DNA of 7,526 bases from DAOVQB01 sp023128935 (GTDB lineage: Bacteria > Eisenbacteria > RBG-16-71-46 > CAIMUX01 > WJJG01). The notes beneath the pieces are model-generated. The model searched no databases. It was not told the DNA's origin and saw nothing but the letters and a program-made list of their open reading frames with translations. The stretch's first letter is position 1. Each line of letters starts with the position of its first letter. A program made the position numbers and the translations under genes. This document shows positions 1-5,491 of the stretch, piece by piece. The stretch is taken from contig DAOVQB010000216.1 in NCBI GenBank assembly GCA_030628905.1, forward strand, positions 1-7,526, in the 5' to 3' direction.

Positions 1-316
1 AGTTCGCGATGGCCGCAATTGGCTCTACTTCGATGACGGAACTTTTGGCTCCTTCATGGAGGTCTTGCTCTATCGAATGCGCTTTCCCATGAAGACCAAC
101 ACGACCGGCGCGCCAACCGACTATATATTGGCGGGCCCCACGTGCGATTCTATCGATGTCTTCTCGCGGGATGAAGAGGGCGCCATCTGTGAGATTCCCT
201 TGCCGGAGATGCATCTCGACGATTTGCTCATCGCCGGCAGTATGGGTGCCTACACATATTCGGAATCGACGCGCTTCAATGGATTTGAACCACCCCGCTT
301 CGTTTACATTGACTGA
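1..316 (+). CDS. Ornithine/diaminopimelate-type decarboxylase, C-terminal part (5' end outside window)
   Basis: Open from the window edge (frame 2) to the TGA at 314-316. The translation matches the C-terminal beta-domain of group IV PLP-dependent decarboxylases (ornithine, lysine, arginine or diaminopimelate decarboxylase fold). These enzymes use PLP to decarboxylate basic amino acids in the cytoplasm, feeding polyamine or lysine synthesis. Visible landmarks are 'YFDDGTFGSF', the 'GPTCDSID' motif with the active-site Cys-Asp pair donated across the dimer, 'LPEMHLDDLL', and 'MGAYTYSESTRFNGF' with the conserved PLP-contacting Tyr. The protein ends at the usual place, shortly after that motif, so this copy looks intact as far as it can be seen. 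A second, damaged copy of the same region lies at 5069-5491. Substrate cannot be decided from the fragment; ornithine decarboxylase is the closest match by motif. Confidence 0.85.
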   Translation, partial: VRDGRNWLYFDDGTFGSFMEVLLYRMRFPMKTNTTGAPTDYILAGPTCDSIDVFSRDEEGAICEIPLPEMHLDDLLIAGSMGAYTYSESTRFNGFEPPRFVYID

Positions 317-419
317 CTCGGAAATCGGACCCTGCGAACAGTACGTATTCGCGTGGGTCGCGGCTAATGGGGACGACCTACTTCTTCGCTGCCTGGCCTT
401 TCCAAGGGTCACCTGGTAG
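1..419 (+). repeat. Direct repeat, left copy (decarboxylase 3' end plus about 100 bp)
   Basis: Positions 1-173 align with 5209-5381 (5 mismatches), and 310-419 align with 5382-5491 (5 mismatches). That is about 96% identity over 283 aligned bases, same orientation, offset 5,208 bp. The left copy carries 136 bp (174-309) that the right copy lacks. Similarity stops in both copies at the same TAG (417-419 and 5489-5491) and runs about 100 bp past this gene's stop codon. The left copy may extend beyond the window. Confidence 0.93.
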
Positions 420-493
420 ATGTTGTCCCTGGGGATCATGGTGGAAAAGTTGCGTGATTGTAGGGAGTATGAGTTTGCTCGGACCACGGCCTT

Positions 494-1447
494 TCACACT
501 CCTTTGAATACTTCCGCAAAATCAACAATCCGCGCGAAGCAGTCGCCGTAGGCAACGGCGTCGCTGACTTCATTGGCGTGGATCAGGACCGGAATGGCCG
601 AGCAGTGCTTGGGCAGGAGTAGGCGGCCGAGCTTATCGCGCATCTCATTCGCTACCCCGGTTGAGATTCGGTCGCGGCTGAACTTGACCTCGCAGACGTA
701 GATCGCCCCGTGGCGCGTCTGGATGAGGTAGTCGACCTGGCACCCGCGGCGGGATTTGGTTGCGGTCTGGAAGAACGGACCTTCTTGCTCGATTTCTGAC
801 GGCGAGAGGCCGCAACGGTCCCAGATGAAGCGGCGGTTTTGCAGCACAAGGTTCTCGAACTGCAGACCCATGACCGTATCCCATCCCGGCATGGCGGAGA
901 GCGGGGTCCGAGCCAGACGCTTGTTCTCAATCTTGCGGCGGTTGGGAAAAACATACTTGAGGTAGAAACGGAGGTAGTTGTCCTTGAGGCGGAAGCGACT
1001 AAGTTTCGAAGTAGTGCGAGTGCGAAGATCCCATGTGTAGTCTCGGCGGATGAAACCGGCCAAGGTGAGGTCGTCTAGGTACTCGCTCATGACCCCACCC
1101 TTCCCGACGTCGAGGCGGTCGAGGACTTGACGCAGGGTGCCATGCCCTTCGGCGAGTGCGGCCACGATTTTCCGATACGTCGGCGCGCGTCGATCGAAGA
1201 GGGCGGAGAATATCTGATCGAACTCCCGAAACAGCAGGCCTTCAGGCCTGAAGCAGAGTCGGCGGATATTCTCGTCAACCGATTGCTTGGGGCTAATTTC
1301 CTCCAGGTATCGAGGTACGCCTCCGGTCACCGAAAGCGCCTTTAGCATGTCGGAGGCAGAGACGCGATTCCTGGCAGACCCCCAGAACGCGCCGCAGTGT
1401 CGCAGGGGCAGCTCGTCAAGGCGCAGGCTCACGGACACGCGTCCCAC
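494..1447 (-). pseudogene. AAA ATPase (archaeal ATPase/DUF234 type), C-terminal half only; P-loop domain missing
   Basis: The 317 residues match the C-terminal portion of the prokaryotic ATPase family that carries DUF234, usually about 450-480 residues long. Visible signatures in order are 'LRLDELPLRHCGAFW' and 'SVTGGVPRYLEEI', then 'PEGLLFREFDQIF', 'SEYLDDLTLAGFI', 'LSRFRLKDNYLRFYLKY', 'MGLQFENLVLQNR', and a PD-(D/E)XK-like core 'GCQVDYLIQT...IYVCEVKFSR' (Asp, then Glu-x-Lys). The Walker A/B half that should precede residue 1 is absent: in-frame sequence upstream reaches a stop at 1469-1471 after only seven codons. The GTG at 1445-1447 is the first usable start, has no Shine-Dalgarno sequence, and lies about 9 nt from the predicted transcription start. 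The promoter and operator-like palindromes survive just upstream, so the loss looks like a deletion of the gene's 5' part. The role of the family is poorly known; nuclease or transposon-like behaviour has been suggested, and I assign no function. A caller may list it as an intact gene. Confidence 0.8.
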
Positions 1448-1462
1448 GCGACTGTTGACACA

Positions 1463-1491
1463 AAAGTATCACCAAATCGTAATAATGTCAA
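1463..1491 (-). promoter_or_regulatory. Sigma70-type promoter of the truncated ATPase gene
   Basis: On the minus strand, TTGACA (1491-1486) is followed by exactly 17 bp and TACTTT (1468-1463). This is a perfect -35 box and a 4/6 -10 box at optimal spacing. The predicted start of transcription is near 1456, only about 9 nt before the GTG of the ATPase remnant, leaving no room for an RBS. The promoter lies inside the palindrome at 1467-1501, so a protein bound there would block it. Confidence 0.6.
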
Positions 1492-1501
1492 TTTGGTGAT
1501 G
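1467..1501. promoter_or_regulatory. Operator-like palindrome P1 over the ATPase promoter
   Basis: Arms TATCACCAAAT (1467-1477) and ATTTGGTGATG (1491-1501) are inverted repeats with one mismatch at the outer base, separated by 13 bp. The arms cover the -35 box and the spacer next to the -10 box of the minus-strand promoter. A near-identical element (P2) lies 55 bp upstream, centre to centre. This is consistent with a dimeric repressor site, or alternatively a recombinase-type site. Confidence 0.6.
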
Positions 1502-1520
1502 GTAAGTGATAGGCCGTCAG

Positions 1521-1557
1521 CTATCACCAAATGCGCTTCTTAATGATCTGGTGATAG
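1521..1557. promoter_or_regulatory. Operator-like palindrome P2, second copy of the P1 element
   Basis: Arms CTATCACCAAAT (1521-1532) and ATCTGGTGATAG (1546-1557) form a 12-bp inverted repeat with one mismatch around a 13-bp spacer. The arm sequence and spacer length are the same as in P1, while the spacer sequences differ. The centre is near -83 relative to the predicted start of the ATPase transcript. The preserved geometry argues for a bound protein rather than chance. Confidence 0.55.
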
Positions 1558-1623
1558 GAAGATGGCAGTTGCCGGAGGGGCCTTGCCGAATCCTCGCATG
1601 CCTTGTCCCGGTTGAAGTTACCT

Positions 1624-1764
1624 GTGGCCCCCGAAAACTCCAAGTGCTTTGCGTTCGGGGAGTTAGTCTTGATGCGGCGGGTGGTTGACATACGCCCCGG
1701 TGGCTTGGCTGCTGGGGCGAGCTAACCACAGAATATTGGGCGCGATGGAGTTTTCGGGAGTCAC
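1624..1764. repeat. 141-bp segment with 19-bp imperfect terminal inverted repeats
   Basis: GTGGCCCCCGAAAACTCCA (1624-1642, + strand) and GTGACTCCCGAAAACTCCA (1764-1746, - strand) match at 17 of 19 positions as inverted repeats, 13 of them contiguous. They bound a 141-bp segment. The right boundary coincides with the point where the FGE-like reading frame at 1663-2052 stops resembling its family. No target-site duplication is visible (flanks differ), so a MITE-like insertion is only one reading. A third related copy lies on the minus strand at 5621-5599. Confidence 0.4.
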
Positions 1765-2052
1765 AATGTCCGAGAGGCCCAACTCTTCCGGGGCGTCCGG
1801 ATAGCTCCCCACCGGGGAGGTCCAACCGACGCAGTAGGCCACGGCGTCGCCCATGATGAAGACGCCCGCGGGAACCGTGACCATGCCCGGCACCATGGTT
1901 GTATCATCGTAGAAGGTCAGGCTGTCGATCTCCGATAGGACGAACTCGTCAAGCTCGCCGGCCCGGTGGACCCGCATCTTCCATTCCCCCTGGCTCCCCG
2001 TCACCCCAAGGGCCAGCGCCACACCCAACATCACCACGATCCGTCGTCTCAT
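1663..2052 (-). pseudogene. Formylglycine-generating-enzyme-like (SUMF1/FGE-sulfatase) secreted protein, internally deleted and truncated
   Basis: The start at 2052 is firm: AGGAGG lies 5 nt upstream and an extended -10 promoter lies behind it. Residues 1-22 form a signal peptide (RRR, hydrophobic core, cleavage near 'SQG'). The mature start 'EWKMRVHRAGELDEFVLSEIDSLTF' and then 'MVTVPAGVFIMGD' are the typical entry to SUMF1/FGE-sulfatase domains, which normally run about 220-250 further residues. Here 'GDAVAYC' joins directly to 'VGWTSPVGSYPDAPEELGLSD', a motif that belongs near the end of the domain just before 'MAGNVWEW'. More than 100 residues are therefore missing in frame. After 'LGLSD' the family match is lost, and the remaining tail of about 39 residues to the TAA is foreign, beginning at the inverted repeat ending at 1764. 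The catalytic C-terminal core is absent, so no enzyme activity is expected. It may still make a small exported peptide. Confidence 0.75.
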
Positions 2053-2057
2053 GAGAA

Positions 2058-2110
2058 CCTCCTGCGCTTCCGCTCAGGTTGCGTCCCACCTTCTCGGAAG
2101 GCATTATACC
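2058..2110 (-). promoter_or_regulatory. Extended -10 promoter and strong RBS of the FGE-like gene
   Basis: On the minus strand, TGGTATAAT (2111-2103) is a perfect TATAAT preceded by the TGn extension. No good -35 lies 17 bp further upstream, which fits an extended -10 promoter. AGGAGG (2063-2058) sits 5 nt before the ATG at 2052 and decides that start. Both signals are intact although the gene body is not. Confidence 0.6.
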
Positions 2111-2290
2111 ATGCGGGCTTGGGGCGGGGAGAGCACCAGACGGACAGCTAGCTGATGGATGAACCTGCCAATCTGCCTCCGCTCCGCTCCAGCAGCTTAT
2201 AGGTTGTCCAAACGTTAGACCCCTGGAGGCCACGAAACACCTTGGTCTAGAAGAAGTTACGACCATGCTCCACTAGGCAGCCTATTGCTC
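2064..2290. other. Divergent intergenic region with no gene
   Basis: This spacer lies between the 5' ends of the divergent FGE-like gene and the toxin-antitoxin operon. Apart from the two promoters at its edges I see no convincing reading frame, RNA gene or long repeat. A 7-bp inverted pair around TCTAGA, near 2250 and 2290, is too short to interpret. Confidence 0.5.
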
Positions 2291-2337
2291 TAGACAGGGA
2301 ACCCGCCCACTCGTACAATTGTACCTATGTTGGAGGG
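2291..2337 (+). promoter_or_regulatory. Toxin-antitoxin promoter, palindromic operator and RBS
   Basis: TAGACA (2291-2296), 17 bp, then TACAAT (2314-2319) form a good sigma70 promoter. The perfect 12-bp palindrome GTACAATTGTAC (2313-2324) covers the -10 box. Its TTGTAC/GTACAA half-sites resemble the TGTACA-type half-sites bound by Phd/YefM antitoxins, so autorepression by the downstream antitoxin is the natural inference. GGAGG (2332-2336) lies 4 nt before the toxin ATG and supports that start. Confidence 0.65.
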
Positions 2338-2340
2338 GCC

Positions 2341-2739
2341 ATGGAACTCGTAGTCGATACCTCGGTCATCATTGCTGTACTGACCAGTGAACCAGAGCGC
2401 GCTGCTCTCGTGAAGCAGACTCGCGGAGCCGAACTCGTTGCCCCGAAATCTGTGCATTGGGAGGTCGGCAACGCTTTGGGTGCAATGCTTAAGCGAAAGC
2501 GCATCTCTCTGGACCAAGCCTTGCAGGCTGTGGATAGCTACCATCAGATTCCACTCCGCATGGTCGAAATCGATCTGGAGGCAGCGCTGGAGATCGCAGA
2601 TACACATGGGATCTACGCCTACGACGCCTATGTCATCGGCGCTGCTCTACGGCAACGATGCGCTCTATTGGCACTGGACAAGGGATTGCTGCGAGCGGCA
2701 AGGGCGGCGGGCTGTCGTGTGATTGAGGTGAGCAAGTGA
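2341..2739 (+). CDS. vapC: PIN-domain toxin, VapC family
   Basis: At 132 residues this is the normal length for a single PIN domain. PIN toxins are Mg2+-dependent RNases that cut tRNA or other structured RNA in the cytoplasm. The four acidic positions of the active site are present: D6 in 'VVDTSV', E41 in 'HWEVGNAL', D95 in 'YAYDAYV' and D113 in 'LALDKGLL'. No frame damage is seen, so it should be catalytically competent. ATG at 2341 is chosen for the GGAGG just upstream. Its stop overlaps the start of the antitoxin (GTGA at 2736-2739), which implies translational coupling. The order toxin-then-antitoxin reverses the classical vapBC order but is known for PIN/Phd pairs. It is the only gene pair that looks intact between the two decarboxylase repeats. 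Confidence 0.9.
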   Translation: MELVVDTSVIIAVLTSEPERAALVKQTRGAELVAPKSVHWEVGNALGAMLKRKRISLDQALQAVDSYHQIPLRMVEIDLEAALEIADTHGIYAYDAYVIGAALRQRCALLALDKGLLRAARAAGCRVIEVSK

Positions 2740-2957
2740 AAGTCTTCACGTATTCAGAGGCTCGGCAAAAACTTGCTGCTTTGCTGGAACGGGCACTCCG
2801 TGAAGGTGCAGTGCGGATCCGCCGAAAGGATGGCGAGGTCTTTGTACTCCGCCCTGAAGAAAGTAACGACTCGCCACTTGATGTTCCGGGCTTGGATCTC
2901 GGACTATCTCGCGACGAGATCGTGCGGTTTGTCCGTGCGGGGCGGCGCAAGGTTTGA
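2736..2957 (+). CDS. Phd/YefM-type antitoxin partner of the PIN toxin
   Basis: The protein has 73 residues and starts at a GTG that overlaps the toxin stop by 4 bp. 'MKVFTYSEARQKLAALLERA' at residues 1-20 fits the N-terminal helix of the Phd/YefM DNA-binding fold. 'EGAVRIRRKDGEVFVLRPEE' follows, with the usual basic-strand pattern. The C-terminal half (about residues 42-73, 'GLSRDEIVRFVRAGRR') would be the toxin-binding tail that caps the PIN active site. Antitoxins of this kind dimerise, repress their own promoter and are degraded faster than the toxin; the palindrome at 2313-2324 is the likely site. Assignment rests on context, size and the N-terminal pattern. The exact antitoxin subfamily is less certain. 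Confidence 0.8.
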   Translation: MKVFTYSEARQKLAALLERALREGAVRIRRKDGEVFVLRPEESNDSPLDVPGLDLGLSRDEIVRFVRAGRRKV

Positions 2958-3010
2958 TCACCCGTACAGCGGGGGTCTAGCCACCCACTGGAGCAGTCGG
3001 TTTCGGAGCG

Positions 3011-3769
3011 TCAGCGCACCACCGTCACGCGCCGCGTGAACACCTCATCTCCGGCAGTGATCCGGCAATGGTAGATCCCGGATGGTACCGTGGACGCGTT
3101 CCAGTGAATGACCCAATCCCCCGCGGCATGCGACCGATTCGCCAAGGTCGCGATACGCCGGCCCAAGGTATTGAAGATTCCCACGCGAAGATGCATTTGC
3201 GCGGGAAGTACGCCCTGGATACAGATGACGCCTCGCGCCGGCGTGGGATAGGCGCGCGCCCTAATGGATGTCCTTGGCCCATCAGTGACGCCAGAGAAGG
3301 GGCGCGTGAAGATCATCACGGAATTGCAGTCAGCGACATACGTATGGCTGCCCTCGACGAAAACCCCCGCAGCCTGCCCCGGCGTCAAGTAACTGTCCAC
3401 AATTTCGGGCATGAGCGGATTGGATACATCAACGATCTGCAAACCGCCGAAGTCTGAATCGGCGATGTAGATGCGATCGTCGGCCATATAGAGCCCCTTA
3501 GCATAGCCCGGCGTATCGACGGTCACCTCGAGACACGGATTCATTGGATCGGAAACATCGAGGATCCGCAGCCCATCGCTGCTGTTCGATGCAAAGGCGT
3601 AGTCCCCGGCCACGACCACATCATTGATCCCATTGGTCGGATCATAGTTGCCGCACAGGCTCGGCATCACGGGATCTGAGACGTCCACGATCTGAAGTCC
3701 GCCCCCCCCACCGGCCACATAGGCGTAGCCATTCGCCACGGCTACCCGGGTGGCAATGCCTTCAGCCCC
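3011..3769 (-). pseudogene. LVIVD-repeat secreted protein, 3' part in shifted frame, with C-terminal FlgD-like sorting domain
   Basis: This is the downstream part of the gene that begins at 4902, now in another frame. Family-like sequence begins around 3757 ('IATRVAVANGYAYV'); anything further upstream in this frame is nonsense. There are about three full LVIVD repeats ('GLQIVDVSDPVMP', 'GLRILDVSDPMNP', 'GLQIVDVSNPLMP') and a last degenerate one ('YVADCNSVMIF'). A linker follows, then roughly 70 residues matching FlgD-Ig-like/T9SS-type C-terminal domains: 'LRVGIFNTLGRRIATL', 'GDWVIHWNAS', 'VPSGIYHCRI', 'TRRVTVVR'. Such domains direct surface attachment or export of large secreted proteins in FCB-type bacteria. 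A run of eight C at 3702-3709 encodes the 'GGGG' stretch. The part has no start signal of its own (an in-frame GTG at 3739-3737 lacks an RBS). It is translated only if the frame break is absent in living cells or bypassed. Confidence 0.75.
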
Positions 3770-4902
3770 GCTTCCCAGGCGGCGATAAAGGCATATCCGC
3801 CTGATACAGCGATATCCTGCGGATAGTTTGGTAGCGTGAGTTCGCTGAGCAGAATGGGAGCGTTCGGGTCGGCGATGGCGAGAATGCGCAGACCGAAGAG
3901 CGCGTCGGCGAGATAGAGATAGTCGCCGGCGACGTGCAGCTCTCGGGCCATGCCCCCCTCGCACCATCCCCCGATGAGCAGCGGTGCGTCGGGCAACGTG
4001 ATATCAATGCTCTGGAAACCGCGGGAACCATCGGCCACGTCTCCGCGGCACACAGGCTGCTCGGGCTCCGAGATATCGACGATGTAGAGTCCGCTCGGAT
4101 TCGCGCCCCCCGTCACATAGGCGAAGCTTCCTGAGATCGCCACGCTCATAGCCCATCCAGGAATCGAGCAGGTGCCGACGAGATAGGTTTCCTCAGGATT
4201 GCTCACATCGATGATCTCGAGCCAACCCGTCTCGCGGGAGCCGCCCTCAGCCGCTATGACGTAGGCGTAATCTCCGACGATTTTGAGGTTATGTGCGCAG
4301 GGTGTGAAGTGATCGCCGGCATAGACGGGATGACACGGATCCGATACATCGATGATGTGCATCCGCTCACCATATGCCAACACATACGCATACGTGCCCG
4401 CGACCGATACGGCGTAGACCCCATAGGGCGGCTCGTACCCCGCCACCCAGGTCGGGGTCGTCGGATCGGAGATGTCGATGATCTCGAGGGCGCCGAATGA
4501 TCCGTCAGCCACGTAGGCAAAGGATCCGGCGACCGCCACGTCGCAGGCTTCATGAGGCGTATCGTAGGCGGCGACCCAGATCGGTGTACTGGGCGTGGTA
4601 ACATCGATGATCTGGAGTCCGGAGAAGCCGTCGGCAATATAGGCGTAGCCATCCGAAACATCGATGGCGCGTCCCTTGCCCTTTGCGTAGACGCGCCCCA
4701 CCAGGCTTGGCTCGGCGGGGCTGCTCACATCAAGGACGACGAGTCCGTTGGAAAAGGCGCAGAAGGCGTGGTCACCCTCTGCGTCGACATCACGGCCGCC
4801 ACTCCAAAGACAGGAGTTCACGTATTCGATCTCCTCGGCAACACCAACCGAGCAAATCAATGCGACCGCAAGAAGGCTGAGTGCGATTCGCATGCAGGTC
4901 AT
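3742..4902 (-). CDS. LVIVD-repeat secreted protein, 5' part (frame-broken at about 3760)
   Basis: The ATG at 4902 is supported by GGGAGG at 4915-4910, 7 nt upstream. Residues 1 to about 22 are a signal peptide ending 'VGVA', so the product is exported. The rest is built of roughly 42-residue LVIVD repeats (PF08309 type), each 'hAYVADG...GLxIIDVSDPxxPxxVGxxxTPGxAxxVAVxG'. I count about nine, two of them shortened. These repeats are thought to form a beta-propeller-like surface domain of unknown ligand. One repeat after 'PEQPVCRGD' jumps to 'VADGSRGF', missing about 20 residues in frame. The last ends 'AAWEAGL' and runs out of frame to a TAG at 3744-3742, lacking the 'RIVDVSDP' half-repeat. Without the 3' part it would lose its sorting domain. 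The break could be an assembly error, but the missing half-repeat indicates a real deletion rather than a single-base error. Confidence 0.8.
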   Translation of the reverse strand: MTCMRIALSLLAVALICSVGVAEEIEYVNSCLWSGGRDVDAEGDHAFCAFSNGLVVLDVSSPAEPSLVGRVYAKGKGRAIDVSDGYAYIADGFSGLQIIDVTTPSTPIWVAAYDTPHEACDVAVAGSFAYVADGSFGALEIIDISDPTTPTWVAGYEPPYGVYAVSVAGTYAYVLAYGERMHIIDVSDPCHPVYAGDHFTPCAHNLKIVGDYAYVIAAEGGSRETGWLEIIDVSNPEETYLVGTCSIPGWAMSVAISGSFAYVTGGANPSGLYIVDISEPEQPVCRGDVADGSRGFQSIDITLPDAPLLIGGWCEGGMARELHVAGDYLYLADALFGLRILAIADPNAPILLSELTLPNYPQDIAVSGGYAFIAAWEAGLKALPPG

Positions 4903-4909
4903 AGAGGCG

Positions 4910-4915
4910 CCTCCC
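4910..4915 (-). promoter_or_regulatory. RBS of the LVIVD-repeat gene
   Basis: GGGAGG on the minus strand, 7 nt before the ATG at 4902, fixes this start over the in-frame ATG three codons later. Confidence 0.7.
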
Positions 4916-4948
4916 TAGTAAGATATGGACAGAATCACCTGGACGATG

Positions 4949-4973
4949 AGCGCGCAGAAAAAGCATGCGCGCT
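4949..4973. other. GC-rich hairpin upstream of the LVIVD-repeat gene
   Basis: AGCGCGCA (4949-4956) and TGCGCGCT (4966-4973) form a perfect 8-bp stem with a 9-nt loop. There is no U-tract on either side, so it is not a typical terminator. It lies in the likely 5' leader or promoter region of the minus-strand LVIVD gene. A weak TTGACT at 4990-4985 has no convincing -10 partner. Confidence 0.4.
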
Positions 4974-5068
4974 TGCCGTGTAAGAGTCAATCGCTCCCCG
5001 CCAAGAACCTAACGATGCGTCCCAATCCTGCCGTAGACCTACCGGGTTGCAACTGATGCGCTTGGGCG

Positions 5069-5491
5069 ATGAAATCCACTGATGGAGATTGCGGTGCAGA
5101 GAACCGATACGAGCGTCTCTTCGGAAACGATGTGAAGATGGTCGCCGAACCGGGCCGCGGCATTGTGGGCGACGCCATGATCCTCGTGACCCGGGTGATC
5201 TCCGAATCAGTTCGCGATGGCCGCAATTGGCTCTACTTCGATGACGGAACTTTTGGCTCCTTCATGGAGGTCTTGCTCTATCGAATGCGCTTTCCCATGA
5301 AGACCAACACGACCGGCGCGCCAACCGGCTATGTATTGGCGCGCCCCACGTGCGATTCCATCGATGTATTCTCGCGGGATGTGACTGATCCGGAAATCGC
5401 ACCCTGCGAACAGTACGTGTTCGCGTGGGTCGTGGCTAATGGGGACGACCTACTTCTTCGCTGCCTGGCCTTTCCAAGGGTCACCTGGTAG
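5069..5491 (+). pseudogene. Second, decayed copy of the decarboxylase C-terminal region
   Basis: Recognisable decarboxylase sequence begins at about 'RYERLFGNDVKMVAEPGRGIVGDAM' (the EPGR PLP-phosphate motif) and runs through 'YFDDGTFGSF' to 'PTCDSIDVFSRD'. It lacks the N-terminal barrel with the PLP lysine: a TGA lies in frame 13 nt before the ATG at 5069. It also lacks the C-terminal 'LPEMHLDDLL' and 'GAYT' motifs, removed by a 136-bp deletion relative to the copy at 1-316. The deletion shifts the frame and fuses the remnant to 35 residues that are non-coding behind the first copy. The conserved Gly of 'GPTCD' is Arg here. No RBS is seen. It is a duplicated gene fragment that cannot be active. 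Confidence 0.85.
5209..5491 (+). repeat. Direct repeat, right copy
   Basis: This copy matches 1-173 and 310-419 at about 96% identity with 136 bp deleted at the junction 5381/5382. See the left copy at 1-419. Homology ends sharply at 5491. Confidence 0.93.

Noticed and set aside
318..419. Separate small gene in the tail after the first decarboxylase
   Set aside because: The tail is shared by both copies, but the differences between them are 3 non-synonymous to 2 synonymous in the only protein-like frame, and there is no RBS; nothing supports coding constraint.
1087..1345. Plus- and minus-strand small frames inside the ATPase remnant
   Set aside because: They are shadows of the 494-1447 frame, which carries all the recognisable motifs.
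1467..1557. Cre/lox-like or dif site pair
   Set aside because: The geometry is similar, but the spacers of the two copies differ, the arms overlap a good promoter and no recombinase gene is in the window; an operator pair is more likely.
3742..3775. Programmed ribosomal frameshift in the LVIVD gene
   Set aside because: There is no slippery heptamer at the junction and half a repeat is missing, so a deletion explains it more simply.
3775..3967. Upstream extension of the second LVIVD frame to an ATG at 3967
   Set aside because: That stretch is Arg/Ser-rich nonsense opposite good LVIVD sequence in the other frame; only sequence below about 3760 is real.
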